From contig NZ_LBNQ01000009.1 in NCBI RefSeq assembly GCF_001005215.1, positions 1 through 64,000 on the forward strand: a stretch of DNA of 64,000 bases, written 5' to 3'. The translations under genes and the position numbers were made by a program. This DNA is from Lampropedia cohaerens (GTDB taxonomy: Bacteria > Pseudomonadota > Gammaproteobacteria > Burkholderiales > Burkholderiaceae_C). The notes beneath the pieces were generated by a model. The model had not been told where the DNA came from and made no database searches. It was given only the letters and a program-made list of their open reading frames with translations. Each line of letters opens with the position of its first letter. The first letter of the stretch is position 1. Positions 8,912-18,498 of the stretch are shown here, in pieces.

Positions 8912-9750
8912 CAGAGAGGATCCGCGTTGAAGGTGTCGCAGGCGTTGGGATCCCCGGTCTGCAGGCCCCGCATGAACCAGCGCTGGCGCTGCGCGCTGCT
9001 GCCGTGGGTGAAAGTCTCGGGACGTGCGGTGCGCCCGGCAGAGCGCTGGATCTGGTCATCCCCGACCGCCGCGGCAGCATTCATGGCTGCCTCAATGTCG
9101 CCGTTTTCCAGAATCTGGCGCTGGCGCTGGGCGTGGTGGCCCCATACGCCGGCATAACAGTCCGCCTGCAGTTCCAGCCGCACGCTCAACTGGTTGTATT
9201 CCTGCTGGCTGATACGCCCGCGTAACTGGTCGAGCTTGGTGGTCGTGCCCTGCAGGCGCTGAACGTGGTGGCCCACCTCGTGCGCGACCACATAGGCCTG
9301 GGCAAATTCGCCGGTGGCCCCCATGCGGGCGAGCTGGTCGAAAAAGCGCTCGTCGAGATAGACAGTCTGGTCAGCCGGGCAGTAGAACGGCCCCATTTCC
9401 GCTTGGCCGATGCCACAACCGGTCTGCGTGGCATCGCGGTAGAGCACCATGCGCGGCTCCTGGTAGTTGGTATACAAGCTGTTCCACACGTCCTCGGTAT
9501 CGGCCAGTACCGTGGCAAAGAACTGCCCGGTCTCATCGGAGGGAGGGCCGCTGACCGCCGTTGACTGGGGCGGCGCGCTGCCCGGCATGCCCTGCAGCAG
9601 GCCAAGGACGGTCATCGGGTTGATGCCGAAAATCCAGCCTGCCACCACGGCAACGAGGATGGCGCCAATGCCAACGCCGCGTCCTCCTACCGCTCGACTG
9701 GCGCGGCGATCCTGCAGATTGCGGGACTGGCGGTTTCCTTCCCATCGCAT
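8911..9750 (-). CDS. Neutral zinc metallopeptidase, YpfJ family
   Basis: This is a 279-residue protein starting at an ATG behind a strong GGAGG site. A basic N-terminus (MRWEGNRQSRNLQDRR) precedes a single membrane segment around residues 24-45 and a Gly/Met-rich stretch. The zinc motif is HEVGHHVQ (HExxH) after the AYVVA strand, with the downstream LELQADCYAGVWG block of the family. Its substrate is unknown. It is the first gene of a tightly overlapping operon that goes on to PlsC-like, CdsA-like and YchJ products, so a membrane-maintenance link is possible but unproven. Confidence 0.87.
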   Translation of the reverse strand: MRWEGNRQSRNLQDRRASRAVGGRGVGIGAILVAVVAGWIFGINPMTVLGLLQGMPGSAPPQSTAVSGPPSDETGQFFATVLADTEDVWNSLYTNYQEPRMVLYRDATQTGCGIGQAEMGPFYCPADQTVYLDERFFDQLARMGATGEFAQAYVVAHEVGHHVQRLQGTTTKLDQLRGRISQQEYNQLSVRLELQADCYAGVWGHHAQRQRQILENGDIEAAMNAAAAVGDDQIQRSAGRTARPETFTHGSSAQRQRWFMRGLQTGDPNACDTFNADPL

Positions 9751-9871
9751 GATTTCCTCCCAGAGCTCACATTGGATCCGAAGTGTAAGCGCCAGCGGCG
9801 CTGCGAGTGACGGCTGCGCTATGCTTGGTCGTCATGTCCAACCGGTTTTCACGCACGAATATCTTCGCTAT

Positions 9872-10222
9872 ATGACAGACAAGACCGCAACGATCTACCA
9901 CAACAGCCGCTGCAGCACGTCGCGCAAAGCGCTTCAGTTGTTGCGCGAACACGGCTACGCGCCGCACATCGTCGAATACCTCAAGACCCCGCTGACGCGC
10001 CAGCAGCTTGCAGCGCTGATTGCCGCTGCGGGCCTGGAGGTACGCGAGGCCGTGCGTACGAAGGAGCCACTTTATGCGGAGCTGGACCTTGCCGATGCCA
10101 GCGATGAGGTACTGCTGGATACCATCGCCGAGCATCCGATCCTGCTTAACCGCCCGTTCGTGGTGACGGAAAAAGGCACGATGCTGGCGCGGCCGCTCGA
10201 AGCGCTGCAGGCCATCCTTTGA
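9872..10222 (+). CDS. arsC: Arsenate reductase (glutaredoxin type), ArsC family
   Basis: This is a 116-residue protein of the usual ArsC length. The N-terminus TATIYHNSRCSTSRKAL carries the catalytic cysteine in the expected place. Three arginines matching the substrate-binding set are seen in VREAVRTKEP, NRPFVVTEKG and LARPLEAL. It would reduce arsenate to arsenite using glutathione and glutaredoxin. No arsR, arsB or acr3 is nearby, so this solitary copy may be a housekeeping ArsC/YfgD-type protein rather than part of a resistance operon. There is no clear ribosome site before this ATG; an in-frame ATG further upstream would add about 17 residues. Confidence 0.8.
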   Translation: MTDKTATIYHNSRCSTSRKALQLLREHGYAPHIVEYLKTPLTRQQLAALIAAAGLEVREAVRTKEPLYAELDLADASDEVLLDTIAEHPILLNRPFVVTEKGTMLARPLEALQAIL

Positions 10223-10285
10223 GGTGCTATTCGTGCCAGGGCCAAGCCTTGCTGAGAGCCTGTTTGCGAACGTTCCAGAAGGTTT

Positions 10286-11752
10286 TTAGTAGGTGATGCG
10301 CACCGTGTAGTCCAGCGCTGCCTGGCCTTCCGCCGGCACCTCGATCTGCCATTGCGCGAGGTGGGCGGTCGGTTTGCTGTGCGGATGGCTTTCTTGCAGA
10401 ATCTCCCAGCGGCCGGGGATGGGCTCGACCACCTTGATGGTGGCCGGTACGTCCTTGGCGTTGCGCAGTTCGATGCGGAAGGCCATTTCGTAGACGTTGT
10501 CGGATATCTTCTTGCTGTCGGTGTGCTTCCAGGTGCCGTTCAGGTCGAAGGCGCTGCCGAGCTTGAGGCGCACTTGCTCATCCTTGGCCGTGTGGTCGAT
10601 GCGGTCTTCACCGACAAACAGGGCGCGCTGCTGGCTGTCGTCCTTGTAGACGCGCACGATGCCCTTGGGCAGGGGTACGCCCAGATCGCCGTCCTTGTTG
10701 TCGAACTCGACGAAAACATCCACCTTGCGCTTGTCGCCCAGCTCGGGGCTGCTGCCGCCGTCCCGCAGGTTGTAGTACCAATGCTGCGCGCCCTGCATGC
10801 GGTACTCCTTGCGCACGGGCACTGATTTTGCCGACAGCAGTGCAACCTGCTTGGTCTGGTTGTCGGCGATGGTGGTGGGCCGAGGCAGGGTGTAGAGGTG
10901 GTACTCGAACAGCCCTTCCTGCTGCAGTGGCGCGGCAGCGGGCATGGCCATCTCGGCAGCCATGCTGCGCATGACCTTGACATCGGGCGCGGCACGGCCC
11001 ACGTCGCCGGCGACCAGCTGCAGCCTGGCGTTCTCGTAGCTGGCGCCGCTCTGGTTGGTCAGCGTCACCCAGCCGGCCAGGTCCAGGGTACTTTCATCCT
11101 GCGAGAGGGTGGCAACGTAATCGGCCTTCCAGCCAAGCCCCCCTGTGAGATAGGACAGGTCGACGTTACGGGTGCCTGCATCCGCAGCTTCCAGCGTGAC
11201 CACCAGTGTCGGACGGTCGCGCAGATTTGCCGGAACGCCATCGAACGCCAGGCGCGTGCCAGCGGGCAGGCCGGTTTCGATGCGGTCAGCGTACTGCAGG
11301 ATAGGCCCGTCGTTATTGGCCAGCAAGGTGGCCTGTTCACGCGTTTCCTTGCCGGTAGCCGGATTGGTGTGGATGGTCGTCACGCTGCGTCCGACGTATT
11401 TGTCCAGCAGCGCATGGCTGCTGAGCAGGTCGAAGTCGAAGTTCTGTTCCAGCAGTGTCAGCGCTGCGCCGTCGAGCGCGCGTAGGCTGGCCGTCTCCGG
11501 CATGATCTGCGCGGAAACTTCCTTGAGTGCAATGTGGTTGAGACCCTGGCGCAGGGGCAGGCGCCGTTCCTCCCGCACGAGTGCCAGGGACTCGTTGTAG
11601 ATCGTCACGGCAATGGCTTCGCGGTCGGCGGCACCGCTGCTGGTTTCAGCGTCGGCGGCGGCGGAAACGGGCTGCGCACACAGGGTGGACAGGGCGGCGG
11701 CCAGGCAGGCGAGGCGAAAGGGGTGGGTCATAGCGGGCATGGGTTGAGGCAT
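10286..11752 (-). CDS. DUF4139 domain-containing secreted protein
   Basis: This is a 488-residue protein with an N-terminal signal peptide ending near AQPVSAAA. The body begins IAVTIYNESLALVREER and contains the DUF4139 pattern: YLTGGLGWKADYVATLS near the middle, and EFDNKDGDLGVPLPKGIVRVYK with the terminal YTVRITY. These domains are predicted to be beta-rich and periplasmic or surface exposed; no biochemical role is established. The gene stands alone between arsC and an MBL-fold gene. The third ATG (11731) is an equally possible start, since no ribosome site separates them. Confidence 0.75.
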   Translation of the reverse strand: MPQPMPAMTHPFRLACLAAALSTLCAQPVSAAADAETSSGAADREAIAVTIYNESLALVREERRLPLRQGLNHIALKEVSAQIMPETASLRALDGAALTLLEQNFDFDLLSSHALLDKYVGRSVTTIHTNPATGKETREQATLLANNDGPILQYADRIETGLPAGTRLAFDGVPANLRDRPTLVVTLEAADAGTRNVDLSYLTGGLGWKADYVATLSQDESTLDLAGWVTLTNQSGASYENARLQLVAGDVGRAAPDVKVMRSMAAEMAMPAAAPLQQEGLFEYHLYTLPRPTTIADNQTKQVALLSAKSVPVRKEYRMQGAQHWYYNLRDGGSSPELGDKRKVDVFVEFDNKDGDLGVPLPKGIVRVYKDDSQQRALFVGEDRIDHTAKDEQVRLKLGSAFDLNGTWKHTDSKKISDNVYEMAFRIELRNAKDVPATIKVVEPIPGRWEILQESHPHSKPTAHLAQWQIEVPAEGQAALDYTVRITY

Positions 11753-11932
11753 TGAAGATGAGTCAGTAACGTTCAGGCCGCATGCTGCGTTTACGCAGTG
11801 GGCTACGGACTTGTTGTACTGTCGAGGCGGTGCATGGCGAGGTCAGACGGCGCCGCAAACCAATCTTGCGCCTGAGCGGCCCGTTCTGACCGAGCGCTGT
11901 CGTGCCTGAAGAGATGCAAGTCGGTGCGCCGA

Positions 11933-12895
11933 TCAGTGCAGATCGGGGGCAAGGGCCGGCATGGCCACCCTCTGCAACCCGAGCTCGGGATGCAAGATGG
12001 CCAGCCGCTGGACGTGTGCCAGCAGTGAGTAACGGGCCACGGGCCAGAGCGCCTGCGGCGTATCGGCGTAAGCGTGGGCAAGCCACTCCTCCACTGTACC
12101 GTCGGGTCGGCTCTCGATGGCGGCCAACACCCTGGCCTCGCGTCCCAGACGGTGGGCCTTGAGTTGCGCGATCACGCCCCGCGCATCGGCCAGCACATGG
12201 CCGTGCGCTGGCAGGATGCATGCCACCGCATGCGCGGCGCAGGTGGCATCCAGGGTATCCAGTGCGTCGAGGTAGTCCTGCATGCTGCCATCAGGGGGCA
12301 GCACCACCGAGGTGCTGCCCCCGAGGATGTGGTCACCGGAGAACAGCAGCGCATCTTCCACAAGCAGAAAGCACAGGTGGTTGGCCGCGTGTCCCGGCGT
12401 GTGGATGGCGCGCAACGTGTATGTCTGCCCCGCCCCCATGACCCGAATCTCGTCGCCGGTGCGCAGCGCAAGCTGCGGCGTGAAGCGACTGTCAGGCCGG
12501 GCATGCGGGCCGCTTGCCATGCCGGCAATGCGCGGTGCGGCCTGCCCGGCCTGCTGTACCAGCTGCTGCAGGGGCCAAGCTCCTGGGGCGTGGTCCGGGT
12601 GCGAGTGGGTGCAGACAATGTGGCGCACGTCTCCCCCGGTGGCAAGGAGGATGCGCTGCAAGTGCAGAGGCTCGTCGGGCCCGGGGTCGAGCACGATGAA
12701 GCCGCTGGCGCGATCACCGATCAGATAGGTGTTGGTGCCTGGGCCGGTCATGATGCCCGCATTGGGGGCGGTCAGGCGCTGCAGGTGCGCAAGCAGTGGT
12801 ACCGGTTGTGTGTGCTGCCACTCGGCGGCGTTGTGACGCAGCAGGCTGGCGCCACGCATCCGCGGCGGGTTGATCGGGGCGTCGTCATGCTCCAT
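11933..12895 (-). CDS. MBL-fold metallo-hydrolase, LACTB2-like
   Basis: This is a 320-residue protein starting behind AAGGAGG. The metal site reads THSHPDHAPGA (HxHxDH), with a further His in HTPGHAANHLCFLL and the Asp in LLFSGDHILGGST. The sequence PNAGIMTGPGTNTYLIG near residue 45 and the C-terminal winged-helix-like part (VEEWLAHAYADTPQALWPVA) match the LACTB2/beta-lactamase-like-2 group. Members hydrolyse esters, thioesters or RNA; the substrate here is not known. No operon partners are evident. The 160 bases on its downstream side up to 11760 hold no recognisable gene. Confidence 0.8.
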   Translation of the reverse strand: MEHDDAPINPPRMRGASLLRHNAAEWQHTQPVPLLAHLQRLTAPNAGIMTGPGTNTYLIGDRASGFIVLDPGPDEPLHLQRILLATGGDVRHIVCTHSHPDHAPGAWPLQQLVQQAGQAAPRIAGMASGPHARPDSRFTPQLALRTGDEIRVMGAGQTYTLRAIHTPGHAANHLCFLLVEDALLFSGDHILGGSTSVVLPPDGSMQDYLDALDTLDATCAAHAVACILPAHGHVLADARGVIAQLKAHRLGREARVLAAIESRPDGTVEEWLAHAYADTPQALWPVARYSLLAHVQRLAILHPELGLQRVAMPALAPDLH

Positions 12896-12952
12896 GTTGC
12901 AGACCTCCTTGCGTTGCCGGCAAATTGTGCCGCGGCATAAGACGGCGCAAAC

Positions 12953-12980
12953 GCTGGGCGCTTAAGCAGGCTCCCAGCGC
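12953..12980 (-). terminator. Hairpin, weak terminator candidate after the SPOR gene
   Basis: CGCTGGG at 12953-12959 pairs with CCCAGCG at 12974-12980 around a 14-base loop. Read on the minus strand it is followed by TTTG, a poor U-run. It lies in the 178-base gap between the SPOR gene and the MBL gene. Confidence 0.3.
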
Positions 12981-13073
12981 TTCATGGGTTTGCGCAGGCG
13001 GGTGTTGCGGCGCACCAATGTGGCATGGGGCATGCGTGGTCGGGCCTTGCCGAGGCTTCGCCCGTCCGACGGA

Positions 13074-13763
13074 TCAGCGGGCCTGGCGTACCACGGCGGC
13101 GTCGATGGCCTGCTGGTCGAACTGGCGCTTGATGTTGGCCGCGTCGCTGCTGCTGTTGAAGGGGCCCACGCGCACCCGGTAGATGGTCTGGCCGTTCTGC
13201 TCGCGGCTGGTGATGCGCGCATCCCAGCCATTCATGGCCAGCCGGGCGCGCTGGGCATCGGCGTCACTTTGCGAGCGGAAGGCCCCGGCCTGCACGAAAT
13301 AGATGTAGGGGTCGGCCTGCGCTGGAGGCGGAGTGACAGCGGCGGGGGCCGGTCGACTGCCTACCTGTGCGGCCAGTTCGCCGAGTGGATCTGTGCCAGT
13401 GGTGGGCGGTGCGACGGTGACCACTTCGGACGGAGGTTCCGGCTCCACAGGGGGCGCTGCGTCCTGAGTAGGGGCGGCAGGCAGCTGCGGCTGACTGTAG
13501 GTCTGCGTGGTGGCCTGACCGTCGCGCTGTGGCGAGAGCGCCGCGTTCGGGTTCCAGGTCCGGTTGCGCTCCTGCTCGGTGGTATCGAGTGCCGAGGGGC
13601 GCGTGTTGGCCTCGGTGTTGAGAAACGGCACGGGCATGCGCGAGATGTACAGGGCCACGGCGATGCACACCGCGAAACCGATGATCAGGCCAATGAGGAT
13701 GCCGGCAAGCGTGCCGCCGCGCTGGGAGGAGCCGGCCTTGCGCCGGGGAGTTCGTTTTGCCAT
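13074..13763 (-). CDS. SPOR domain protein, FtsN-like
   Basis: This is a 229-residue bitopic membrane protein: a basic cytoplasmic N-terminus (MAKRTPRRKAG), one membrane segment at about residues 21-43, a long Pro/Gln/Thr-rich linker, and a C-terminal SPOR domain of about 75 residues starting at YIYFVQAGAFRSQSDADAQR. SPOR domains bind denuded glycan strands at the division septum, and this layout is that of FtsN and DedD. It lies 11 bases after argS on the same strand, as in many Burkholderiales. The dsbA gene often found next in that group is absent here. Confidence 0.85.
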   Translation of the reverse strand: MAKRTPRRKAGSSQRGGTLAGILIGLIIGFAVCIAVALYISRMPVPFLNTEANTRPSALDTTEQERNRTWNPNAALSPQRDGQATTQTYSQPQLPAAPTQDAAPPVEPEPPSEVVTVAPPTTGTDPLGELAAQVGSRPAPAAVTPPPAQADPYIYFVQAGAFRSQSDADAQRARLAMNGWDARITSREQNGQTIYRVRVGPFNSSSDAANIKRQFDQQAIDAAVVRQAR

Positions 13764-13774
13764 GGCCTGCATTC

Positions 13775-15448
13775 TCACATACGCTCGGGGGCGCTGACAC
13801 CCAGGATTGCCAGACCGTTGCGCAGCACCTGTGCGGTGGCAGCAATCAGCGCCAGGCGGGCCAGCTTCACCGGCTCCTCATCCACCAGGATGCGTTCGGC
13901 ATCGTAGTAGCTGTGGTAGCTGGCGGCCAGCTCGCGCAGGTAGAAACTCACGTCGTGCGGCGCGAAGTCGCGTGCGGCGCCGCTGAGCATCTCCGGATAG
14001 CGGGCCAGCTGCAGCAGCAAGGTCTGCGCGGCAGGGCTTGCCAGCGGGGTCAGATCGACCTGTGGCAGCCGTGCAACATCGCCGCCCCAGTCGCGCAGAA
14101 TCTTGCAAATGCGCGCGTGCGCATACTGCACGTAGTAGACCGGGTTGTCGTTGTTCTGCGCAACGGCCAGATCAACGTCAAACGTGTACTCGGTATCGGG
14201 CTTGCGACTGAGCAGGAAGAAGCGCACCGCATCCTTGCTGGTCCATTCGATCAGGTCGCGCAGCGTCACGTAGCTGCCCGCGCGCTTGCTGATCTTGACT
14301 TCCTCGCCGCCGCGCACCACCCGTACCATGGTGTGCAGCACGTAGTCCGGGTAGCCCTGCGGAATGCCCACGCCGGCGGCCTGCAGGCCGGCGCGCACAC
14401 GCGCGATCGTACCGTGGTGATCGGTGCCCTGGATGTTGATGGCCTTGCGAAAACCCCGCTCCCACTTGGCGATGTGGTAGGCCACATCCGGCACGAAGTA
14501 GGTGTAGGTGCCATCCTGCTTGCGCATGACGCGGTCCTTGTCGTCGCCGTACTCCGTGGTCCTGAGCCACAGCGCGCCATCCTGTTCGTAAGTCTTGCCC
14601 TGGTCGATGAGGCGCTGCACGGTCTGCGCCACCCGGCCGCTCTCGTACAGGCTCGACTCCAGATAGTACTGGTCGAACGTCAGGTTGAAGGCGCGCAAGT
14701 CCTTGTCCTGCTCGTTGCGCAGGTAGGCGACGGCGAACTGGCGCACGTTGTCGTAGTCGTCCACATCGCCGCTGGCGGTGAAGCTGCGGTCATCGGCCTG
14801 GACGGTCTTGCGGGCCAGGAAGTCCTCGGCGATGTCCTGAATGTAGTCGCCGTTGTAGGCCGACTCGGGCCAGGCGGCATCGCCCGGCTTGAGGCCCTTG
14901 GCGCGTGCCTGCACGCTCTTGGTGAGCGTGTCGATCTGCACGCCTGCGTCGTTGTAATAGAACTCGCGGTGTACCTGCCAGCCCTGCGTGGCCAGCAGGT
15001 TGCAGATGGCGTCGCCCAGCGCCGCCTGGCGGCCATGGCCGACATGCAGCGGCCCGGTGGGGTTGGCCGAGACGAATTCGACAATCACCTTCTCGCCGTG
15101 CTCCGGTTGCTGACCGTAGCCGTCCGCAGCGCCGAGAACCTCGCGCACGACCTGCTGCTTGGCCTCGGGCTTGAGGCGCAGGTTGAGAAAGCCTGGGCCG
15201 GCCAGTTCCACGGCGCTGACCCATTGCTGGTAGGTGGGCAGGGCCTCCAGCCGGGCCTTGATCTGCTCGCCCAGCGCACGCGGATTCTGCTTCAGCGGCT
15301 TGGCCAGCTGCATGGCTGCGGTGATGGCCAGATCGCCATGTTCGGGTTGGCGCGGCTGTTCGAAAGCCGCCTTCTCCCCCATGCCAGGGGCGATGCTCTC
15401 CAGGGTCTGGGCCAGGCCCTGGAGCAATTGCTGTTTGATTTTCAACAT
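13775..15448 (-). CDS. argS: Arginyl-tRNA synthetase
   Basis: This 557-residue class I aminoacyl-tRNA synthetase has the normal length. The N-terminal additional domain ([12 protein letters not shown], then GFLNLRL) is followed by the HIGH-type motif in [14 protein letters not shown] and the KMSKS-equivalent region [20 protein letters not shown]. The C-terminal anticodon-binding domain ends [12 protein letters not shown]. It charges tRNA-Arg. The SPOR gene follows at 11 bases, so the two are probably one transcript. There is no clear Shine-Dalgarno before the ATG. Confidence 0.95.
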   Translation of the reverse strand: MLKIKQQLLQGLAQTLESIAPGMGEKAAFEQPRQPEHGDLAITAAMQLAKPLKQNPRALGEQIKARLEALPTYQQWVSAVELAGPGFLNLRLKPEAKQQVVREVLGAADGYGQQPEHGEKVIVEFVSANPTGPLHVGHGRQAALGDAICNLLATQGWQVHREFYYNDAGVQIDTLTKSVQARAKGLKPGDAAWPESAYNGDYIQDIAEDFLARKTVQADDRSFTASGDVDDYDNVRQFAVAYLRNEQDKDLRAFNLTFDQYYLESSLYESGRVAQTVQRLIDQGKTYEQDGALWLRTTEYGDDKDRVMRKQDGTYTYFVPDVAYHIAKWERGFRKAINIQGTDHHGTIARVRAGLQAAGVGIPQGYPDYVLHTMVRVVRGGEEVKISKRAGSYVTLRDLIEWTSKDAVRFFLLSRKPDTEYTFDVDLAVAQNNDNPVYYVQYAHARICKILRDWGGDVARLPQVDLTPLASPAAQTLLLQLARYPEMLSGAARDFAPHDVSFYLRELAASYHSYYDAERILVDEEPVKLARLALIAATAQVLRNGLAILGVSAPERM

Positions 15449-15509
15449 GGCGCGATTTTAGGCGAGGGGCCTGCCCAAAAGTGGCAGCACCGCGAGGAAA
15501 CAGCGCGTA

Positions 15510-16172
15510 TCAATGCGCCAGGTGCAGGCCGCACTCGCGGTGTTCCTCGCCCTTGGTGGGGTCGACGTAGTCGAAGTTGTTGGGTAGATCGTGGGCCACG
15601 AGGTATTCGTGCAGCTGCTTGGCGCTCCAGTGCAACAGCGGCGCGACCTTGAGGAGGCCGTCGGGGTTGACGCTGACGGGATCCATCTGCGCGCGCACCG
15701 CAGTGTCGCTGGCGCGTAGTGCGGTGAACCAGACCTGTGGCGCCATCTCCCGCAGGGCGCGGGCAAAGGGCTCGAGCTTGACTTCTTCGGTGAAGGCCGC
15801 GTGGCGCGGATCGTCCAGCGCGGGCGTGGGCCCGTCGACCGCCTCGCGGTGCGCGCGCGAGCGCCGTGGCAGGTAGATGTGCAGGTTGAGTTGCAGCCTG
15901 CGGGTGAGTTCGTCGGCGTAGCGGTAGGTCGCTTCGGTGTTGTAGCCATTGTCCATCCAGACGATGGGGATGTCCGGCTGCACCCGCGTGACTATGTGCA
16001 GGATCACGGCCTCGAATGGGCGGAAGTTGGTGGTGCAGATGGCCTTCTTGTCGAGGCTGAGTGCCCAGCGCACGAGGGACTGGGCGTCATGGCCGTATTC
16101 GGCATTGATGGCGGCGAGATCGAGAGACATGGCAGGGTGTGGCAGGAGATCGGGAAGTGAAAGGGAGGTCAC
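15510..16172 (-). CDS. cysH: Phosphoadenosine phosphosulfate reductase
   Basis: This is a 220-residue protein from a GTG that overlaps the proA stop by four bases (GTGA); an ATG at 16130 would give 206 residues and is equally likely. The PP-loop region ([15 protein letters not shown]) and the C-terminal ECGLH catalytic motif are present. The extra cysteine pairs that hold the iron-sulfur cluster of APS reductases are not seen, which points to PAPS rather than APS as substrate, although the family in Burkholderiales varies. It would reduce activated sulfate to sulfite. No other cys genes are nearby. Confidence 0.85.
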   Translation of the reverse strand: MTSLSLPDLLPHPAMSLDLAAINAEYGHDAQSLVRWALSLDKKAICTTNFRPFEAVILHIVTRVQPDIPIVWMDNGYNTEATYRYADELTRRLQLNLHIYLPRRSRAHREAVDGPTPALDDPRHAAFTEEVKLEPFARALREMAPQVWFTALRASDTAVRAQMDPVSVNPDGLLKVAPLLHWSAKQLHEYLVAHDLPNNFDYVDPTKGEEHRECGLHLAH

Positions 16173-17446
16173 TGGCGAATTTCGCCATCGCCGAGGACGA
16201 CGTATTTCAGCGATGTCAGCCCTTCGACACCAACGGGGCCGCGCGCATGGAACTTGTCGGTGCTGATGCCGATCTCGGCGCCGAGACCGTACTCGAAGCC
16301 ATCGGCAAAGCGCGTGCTGGCATTGACCATGACGCTGGCGGAATCGACTTCGCGCAGGAAGCGCTGGGCGTGGCGGTGGTCGGTGGTGATGATGGCATCG
16401 GTATGGTGGCTGCCATAGGTGTTGATGTGCGCAATGGCCTCGTCCAGGCCGGCCACGAGCTTGATGCTGATGATGGGGGCGAGGTATTCGGTGTGCCAGT
16501 CCTGTTCGGTGGCCGGCACAACGTGCGCGCCTGCGATCTGTACCAGCGGCGCGGCCTCATCCGTGACGCGCATCTCCACGCCCTTGTCGGCATAGACACG
16601 GGCGATCTGTGGCAGAAATGCCGCCGCCACGCCGCGCGCGACCAAGAGCGTCTCCGTCGCGTTGCAGGGGCTGTACTTTTGCGTCTTAGCGTTGTCGGCG
16701 ATCACCACGGCCTGAGCGAGATCGCAGGGGTCGTCCACGTAGGTGTGGCAAATGCCGTCCAGATGCTTGATGACCGGAACCTTGGCTTCCCGGCTGATGC
16801 GCTCGATCAGGCCGCGGCCTCCGCGCGGAATCACCACATCCACGTACTCCGGCATGGTGATCAGATATCCAACGGCGGCGCGCTCGGTGGTGGGCACCAG
16901 CTGCACACCATCCTGCGGCAGGCCGGCATGCTGCAGGGCTTGGCGTACCAGCGCCGCCAGCGCCTTGTTCGATTCGATGGCTTCGGAGCCGCCTCGGAGG
17001 ATGCAGGCATTGCCGCTCTTGATGGCCAGGCTGGCGGCCTCGATGGTGACGTTGGGGCGGCTCTCGTAGATCATGCCGAACACGCCAAGCGGGACCCGCA
17101 TCTGGCCCACCCGTATGCCACTGGGACGCTGGCGCAGGCCGATGATTTCGCCGATGACATCGGGCATGTCGGCCAGCTGCTCGCAGCCCTGCGCGGCAGT
17201 TTCCAGCGCTTTGTCTGTCAGTCGCAGGCGGTCGACCATCGGTGCTGCCAGTCCGCTGGCAATGGCGCGCTCGACATCCTTGGCATTGTCAGCCTGCAGG
17301 CTGGCTGACTGCTCGCGCAGCAGGCGCGCCAGTGCGCGCAGCGCCAATGCTTTCTCGTGTGTGCTGGCAACGGCCATGCGGTGGCTGGCACTGCGCGCCT
17401 GCGCGCCCAGCGCGTGCATGGTGGCTTCGACGGTCATGGTGTTCAT
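16169..17446 (-). CDS. proA: Gamma-glutamyl phosphate reductase
   Basis: This 425-residue protein is full length for ProA. The aldehyde-dehydrogenase-like fold is recognisable by [32 protein letters not shown] and the catalytic cysteine in [13 protein letters not shown]. The C-terminal signature ([20 protein letters not shown]) is intact. It performs the second step of proline synthesis, reducing gamma-glutamyl phosphate to the semialdehyde. proB is not in the window. cysH follows with a four-base overlap. The ATGs at codons 1 and 4 are both possible starts. Confidence 0.95.
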   Translation of the reverse strand: MNTMTVEATMHALGAQARSASHRMAVASTHEKALALRALARLLREQSASLQADNAKDVERAIASGLAAPMVDRLRLTDKALETAAQGCEQLADMPDVIGEIIGLRQRPSGIRVGQMRVPLGVFGMIYESRPNVTIEAASLAIKSGNACILRGGSEAIESNKALAALVRQALQHAGLPQDGVQLVPTTERAAVGYLITMPEYVDVVIPRGGRGLIERISREAKVPVIKHLDGICHTYVDDPCDLAQAVVIADNAKTQKYSPCNATETLLVARGVAAAFLPQIARVYADKGVEMRVTDEAAPLVQIAGAHVVPATEQDWHTEYLAPIISIKLVAGLDEAIAHINTYGSHHTDAIITTDHRHAQRFLREVDSASVMVNASTRFADGFEYGLGAEIGISTDKFHARGPVGVEGLTSLKYVVLGDGEIRQ

Positions 17447-17698
17447 GGCGTCATTCTGCCAAAACGGGCGGCATGCCGTGCGTGAGAGGCAGCGCTGCTG
17501 CGGGCCCGCAAGGGGTGCAGTCGTGTTGTAAAAACGTCAAAGATAGGGGGCTTCGCCGAGCGCAGTCGATGGGCGGGCTGCCTGTGCACGGCAGTGGCCC
17601 TAAGGGTGCTCGGCATAGAATGGCGGACTTTGTGGAAAATCCGCCTGGCGGCGCGGCTGCATCAGGCTGCGGCGCACCGGCATGGAGGAAGAACGCGC

Positions 17699-18418
17699 AT
17701 GGCAGGACATAGCAAGTGGGCAAACATTCAGCATCGCAAGGGCCGGCAGGATGAAAAGCGTGGCCGCATCTGGACGCGTCTGATCCGCGAAATCATCGTG
17801 GCAGCGCGTGCCGGCGGTGGCGATCCCGCGACCAATCCGCGCCTGCGCCTGGCCGTGGACAAGGCCAAGGCGGCGAACATGCCGGCCGATACCATCAAAC
17901 GCAACATCGACAAGGCCACCGGCAACCTCGAGGGCGTGAGCTACGAGGAAATCCGCTACGAGGGCTACGGCATTGGCGGCGCAGCGATCATCGTCGACAC
18001 CATGACGGACAATCGCCAGCGCACCGTGGCCGAAGTGCGCCATGCCTTCAGCAAGTGGGGCGGCAACATGGGCACCGAGGGCTCGGTGGCATTTCAGTTC
18101 AGGCGCGTGGGCCAGTTTGTCTTCGCGCCTGGCACCGATGAGGACAAGGTCATGGAAGTGGCGCTGGAAGCTGGCGCCATCGACGTGATCAGCGGCGACG
18201 ACGGCTCCATCGAGGTGTTGACCGAACCGGCGGATTTCGAGGCCGTACAGGCTGCGTTGGAGGCGGCCGGACTCAAGGCCGAAGTGGCCGAGGTCTCGAT
18301 GCGCGCAGACAACACCATCGAACTCGAAGGCGAGGACGCCGAGCGCATGCAGAAGCTGCTGGACGTGCTCGAGGACCTCGATGACGTGCAGGCCATCTAC
18401 CACAACGCGGAGCTGTGA
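17699..18418 (+). CDS. yebC: YebC/PmpR family DNA-binding/translation regulatory protein
   Basis: This 239-residue protein starts at the ATG behind GGAGGA. The N-terminus [20 protein letters not shown] is the family signature, followed by [19 protein letters not shown] and [17 protein letters not shown]. The family has been described both as transcriptional regulators and, more recently, as ribosome-associated factors that relieve stalling. It heads the string yebC-purD-hemF-rsfS on the plus strand, an order common in this bacterial group. A 252-base gap separates it from divergent proA. Confidence 0.92.
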   Translation: MAGHSKWANIQHRKGRQDEKRGRIWTRLIREIIVAARAGGGDPATNPRLRLAVDKAKAANMPADTIKRNIDKATGNLEGVSYEEIRYEGYGIGGAAIIVDTMTDNRQRTVAEVRHAFSKWGGNMGTEGSVAFQFRRVGQFVFAPGTDEDKVMEVALEAGAIDVISGDDGSIEVLTEPADFEAVQAALEAAGLKAEVAEVSMRADNTIELEGEDAERMQKLLDVLEDLDDVQAIYHNAEL

Positions 18419-18498
18419 CGGTGCACGTGGCATGACATGAGTTGTTTCAACGATTTATTCAACGGATACACGATGCCGCACAACGCGGTGCATGCAAT

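Noticed and set aside
10256-10290. GAGAGCCTGTTTGCGAACGTT resembling a MITE arm
   Set aside because: Only the first dozen bases resemble the arm at 44642, there is no partner copy nearby, and the rest differs.
11760-11932. Possible small gene downstream of the MBL hydrolase
   Set aside because: Short frames there lack ribosome sites and recognisable sequence.
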